DNA from: JANLTX01 sp049840835
GTDB lineage: Bacteria; Armatimonadota; Armatimonadia; Armatimonadales; Armatimonadaceae
Length of the DNA stretch: 64,000 nt
Direction of reading: 5' to 3'
NCBI GenBank assembly: GCA_049840835.1
Contig: JASGJG010000009.1
Location: 62,001 to 126,000 of the forward strand
Part shown: in pieces, positions 61,927-64,000 of the stretch
Numbering within the stretch: the first letter of the stretch is position 1
Layout of the letters: every line of letters starts with the position of its first letter
Notes under the pieces: generated by a model
What the model was told of the DNA's origin: nothing
The model's database searches: none
The model's input: only the letters and a program-made list of their open reading frames with translations
Translations under genes and position numbers: made by a program

Positions 61927-62641
61927 TTAAGAAACGCGTTTCCCTGTTTTATCGTCCATGGTGTCACCCGTCAGTGCGTCAGCTGGCTTTCTCGGTGATA
62001 CCGCGGGTATCCGGTGTACCGTCCTTAGCGTGGCCACCGGTTTGGATGCCGGGGATACCGTTGCCAAGCGGGTCCAGATAGGTATCGTGGTACCGATTGT
62101 CTGGGGGCAGGTCTCGCCGGGTTTCCGGGGCATCGAGGTCATAGCGACGCTCCGGTAGATCGGTTCGATTGTCCCAGTAGCCGGGCGGGTCGAGATCGTA
62201 GTCCGAGAAATCGACCCGATGATCCACGATCTTTCCGGTCTTATCGTCTACGTTGTCGCCCGTCACGGCATCCGCTGTTTTTTCCATCATGCCACGGGTA
62301 TCTGGCGTACCATCGTTGGCGTACCCACCGGTCTGAATGCCGGGAAGGCCGTTATCCACAACAGCTTGCGGATGATCCGTTGTACTGTCACCATCGAAGG
62401 TGTCTACCGCGGAGACGGCTGCACCGCTGGCTACTGCGCCAACGACACCACCGATAACTGCGCCTGCCAGGGTACCTGCAGGACCGATGGCCGAACCGGC
62501 GATACCACCGGTGATAGCACCACCGATACCGCCCATGCGTGCGCCCTTCTGAGCGTCCGTTTCTCCATCGGGATTAACGTGCTGGCGATCATCCGTTTCA
62601 TCAATAGGATGGAATCTCTCTTCATCCATTTCTCTCACCAC
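61927..62641 (-). pseudogene. Glycine-zipper envelope protein with internal repeat, end frameshifted
   Basis: GTG start with AAAGGA. Residues 30-80 are a glycine-zipper double helix (GGIGGAITGGIAGSAIGPAG), followed by two copies of GIQTGGxAxDGTPDTRGxxEK. After copy 1 the protein continues ADAVTGDNVDDKTGKIVD; after copy 2 the frame stops at 61979, but a neighbouring frame reads ADALTGDTMDDKTGKRVS to 61927. One base near 61983-61992 separates them. Probably a surface or stress-induced membrane protein. Confidence 0.65.
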
Positions 62642-62680
62642 TTTCCTTTTGGATTTCCACTACTTGAGAGTGATGTATTT

Positions 62681-62699
62681 CATAGAAGTCGATTCTATG
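62681..62699. promoter_or_regulatory. Palindrome over the glycine-zipper promoter
   Basis: CATAGAA (62681-62687), five bases, TTCTATG (62693-62699). On the minus strand a TAGAAT -10 candidate (62692-62697) lies inside it. Confidence 0.45.
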
Positions 62700-62799
62700 T
62701 GAGGTTCCGTAAGATTTAAATTGCGAATATTGTTGCTTTTTATCCTGTTAATACATTTGCGCGGTAGAATCTTCTGGTTGTAGGAGGATCCGGGCCTTT

Positions 62800-63710
62800 A
62801 TGATTGTTTCGCATCGCCTATCGTTTCGAAGTGTCACTACCAGCGTTCGGCGAGTCAATCTGCTCTTTTCCTGATCTCTCTGGCGGTCACGGCCTACTGG
62901 CACTGGTATGACATCACATCCATAGCGCTCTCTCCCACGCCGTTTACCCTTCTGGGAACCGCCATCACTATCTTTCTGGGGTTCCGCACCAACACTGCCT
63001 ATAGCCGCTGGTGGGAGGCGCGTACGCTCTGGGGAGGAATCATCAACCAGTCCCGTACCATCGTTCGGCAGGCGCTGACCTTCAGTATGCCGAAGCCAGG
63101 AGAAGCGGAGCTACCGACCCCCTTTGCTCAGGAGATCGCCTACTACCAGCTTGCCTTAGTAAACGCGATGCGAGCGCACCTTCGTCAGCAAGACCCTATA
63201 GAAGAGGCGCGGCCCTATCTGCCCGCTTCTGAGTTGGAACTGCTTCAGGGGGAACGGAATGTACCCTCGGCCCTGCTGGTTCGGATGGGCCTGTGCCTGC
63301 GCCGTGCGTTTCAGGGCAGCGAGATAGACACCATTCAGCTAAACGCCATGGACGATACGCTGAACGATCTGACCAACCTGCTCGGCGGCTGTGAGCGTAT
63401 CAAGAACACACCTATTCCGCAGCAGTACGATACTGTTCCGCAGCTTGCCATCTATGTTTACTCTACCCTGCTACCTCTCGGTCTTATCGAGCCGATGCAC
63501 TGGTGGACTCCGGTGATTTCGTCGCTGATTACGTTCTTCTTTATCGCCATAGACTCTATTGGAAGCAATATCGAGGACCCGTTCGAGAACTCTATGCATG
63601 ATGTCCCGCTGAGCGCGCTCTGTCGCACCATCGAGATAAATCTGCGCCAGATGCTCCAGGAAAAAGAGCTACCTCCACCTCTGCAAGAAGTCGATGGCGT
63701 TCTCCACTGA
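62800..63710 (+). pseudogene. Bestrophin-family membrane channel, frameshifted near 62868
   Basis: An ATG at 62800 encodes MIVSHRLSFRSVTTSVRRVN and stops at 62874. From a T4 run (62866-62869) the next frame continues LISLAVTAYWHWYDITSIAL ... FLGFRTNTAYSRWWEARTLWG and the rest to 63710. Joined, it is a normal bestrophin/YneE-type protein of about 303 aa with the RTNxAYxRWWEAR signature and SNIEDPFENSMHDVPL near the end. These are pentameric anion (or cation) channels of the inner membrane. AGGAGG lies 12 bases before the ATG. Confidence 0.8.
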
Positions 63711-63758
63711 TGCCATAGCAGACAGGAATGTTGTTCGCCGGGCGCGAAACGGGGTGCA

Positions 63759-64000
63759 ATGAAGATTCTCATCACCGGCGCGGGCGGTAATCTGGGCCGC
63801 GCGGTTATCCCCGCGCTCCAGGAAGCCGGGCACTCTCTGCGCCTGCTTGACTTTCGGCCCATAGACGGTTCTGAGGGCGAAACGATAGTAGGCGATGTCC
63901 GTAACTTAGACGACGTTCGCCGGGCCGTGGAAGGGGTAGATGCTATCGTTCACGCGGCGGCCCTGCACGGTATCCATCTCGCCAAATGGACTCCTGAAGA
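63759..64000 (+). CDS. NAD-dependent epimerase/dehydratase, N-terminal part
   Basis: 80 codons to the window edge, ATG at 63759. KILITGAGGNLGRAV is the extended-SDR Rossmann motif (GxxGxxG), VGDVRNLDDVRRAVEGVDAIVHAAA the adenine-binding segment. Typical of sugar-nucleotide epimerases and uronate dehydrogenases. Truncated at the 3' side by the window. Confidence 0.85.
   Translation, partial: MKILITGAGGNLGRAVIPALQEAGHSLRLLDFRPIDGSEGETIVGDVRNLDDVRRAVEGVDAIVHAAALHGIHLAKWTPE

Overview
The window is high-GC DNA from a diderm (Gram-negative-type) bacterium. The diderm call rests on LptC- and LptA-like proteins, an apolipoprotein N-acyltransferase, a TolC-type efflux channel and many lipoproteins. 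The mix of Hanks-type Ser/Thr kinases, FHA proteins, AAA-like/WD40 proteins and secreted proteins of unknown function, plus the lack of enteric-type operons, suggests a poorly sampled phylum. Armatimonadota is my best guess, as inference only. There is one tRNA (Glu, anticodon CTC), and no rRNA or CRISPR array.

Layout. 0-1.2 kb: end of an aminoglycoside-phosphotransferase-family gene and a PIN-toxin/antitoxin pair. 1.2-6.4 kb: an efflux operon (tetR, tolC-, emrA- and emrB-like) behind a phased operator array. 6.5-12.1 kb: inositol-phosphatase-like and NlpC/P60 genes, an M42 peptidase and lnt. lnt carries two palindromic repeats inside its reading frame. 12.2-15.8 kb: a lipoprotein, then lptC-lptA and an enzyme-I-like protein. 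16.1-20.9 kb: an accessory stretch with a broken D5/P4-type primase, an inverted repeat, a TubC-docking-like protein and frameshifted isochorismatase and MOSC genes. 21-23.6 kb: small lipoproteins, an FAD monooxygenase and tRNA-Glu.

23.7-40 kb (minus strand) is the centrepiece. It is about 16 kb of co-oriented, mostly ATGA-overlapping genes: a CHAP-like secreted protein, an FHA-ABC exporter, two further FHA proteins, a PP2C phosphatase, three Ser/Thr kinases, several secreted proteins and a CE4 deacetylase. Together they look like one phospho-signalling system that reads the envelope and controls export and wall remodelling. Upstream lie a lipoprotein pair, two convergent AAA-like ATPase genes (one fused to a transcriptional-activator domain, one to WD40 repeats), an AmiC-type amidase and an adenylate cyclase-STAND-TPR regulator. 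51.8-64 kb is a looser set of secreted or accessory enzymes: esterase, PQQ-type propeller, cupin, flavin-binding protein, beta-lactamase-fold hydrolase, a bestrophin-like channel and the start of a sugar epimerase.

Two global features matter for any user. First, about 15 places show a coherent protein that changes frame by one base, usually at a short homopolymer, with nine of them between 29.4 and 37.2 kb. This points to uncorrected indels, or less likely to gene decay. Second, several first genes have a TANNNT box exactly six bases before the start codon, which predicts leaderless mRNAs.
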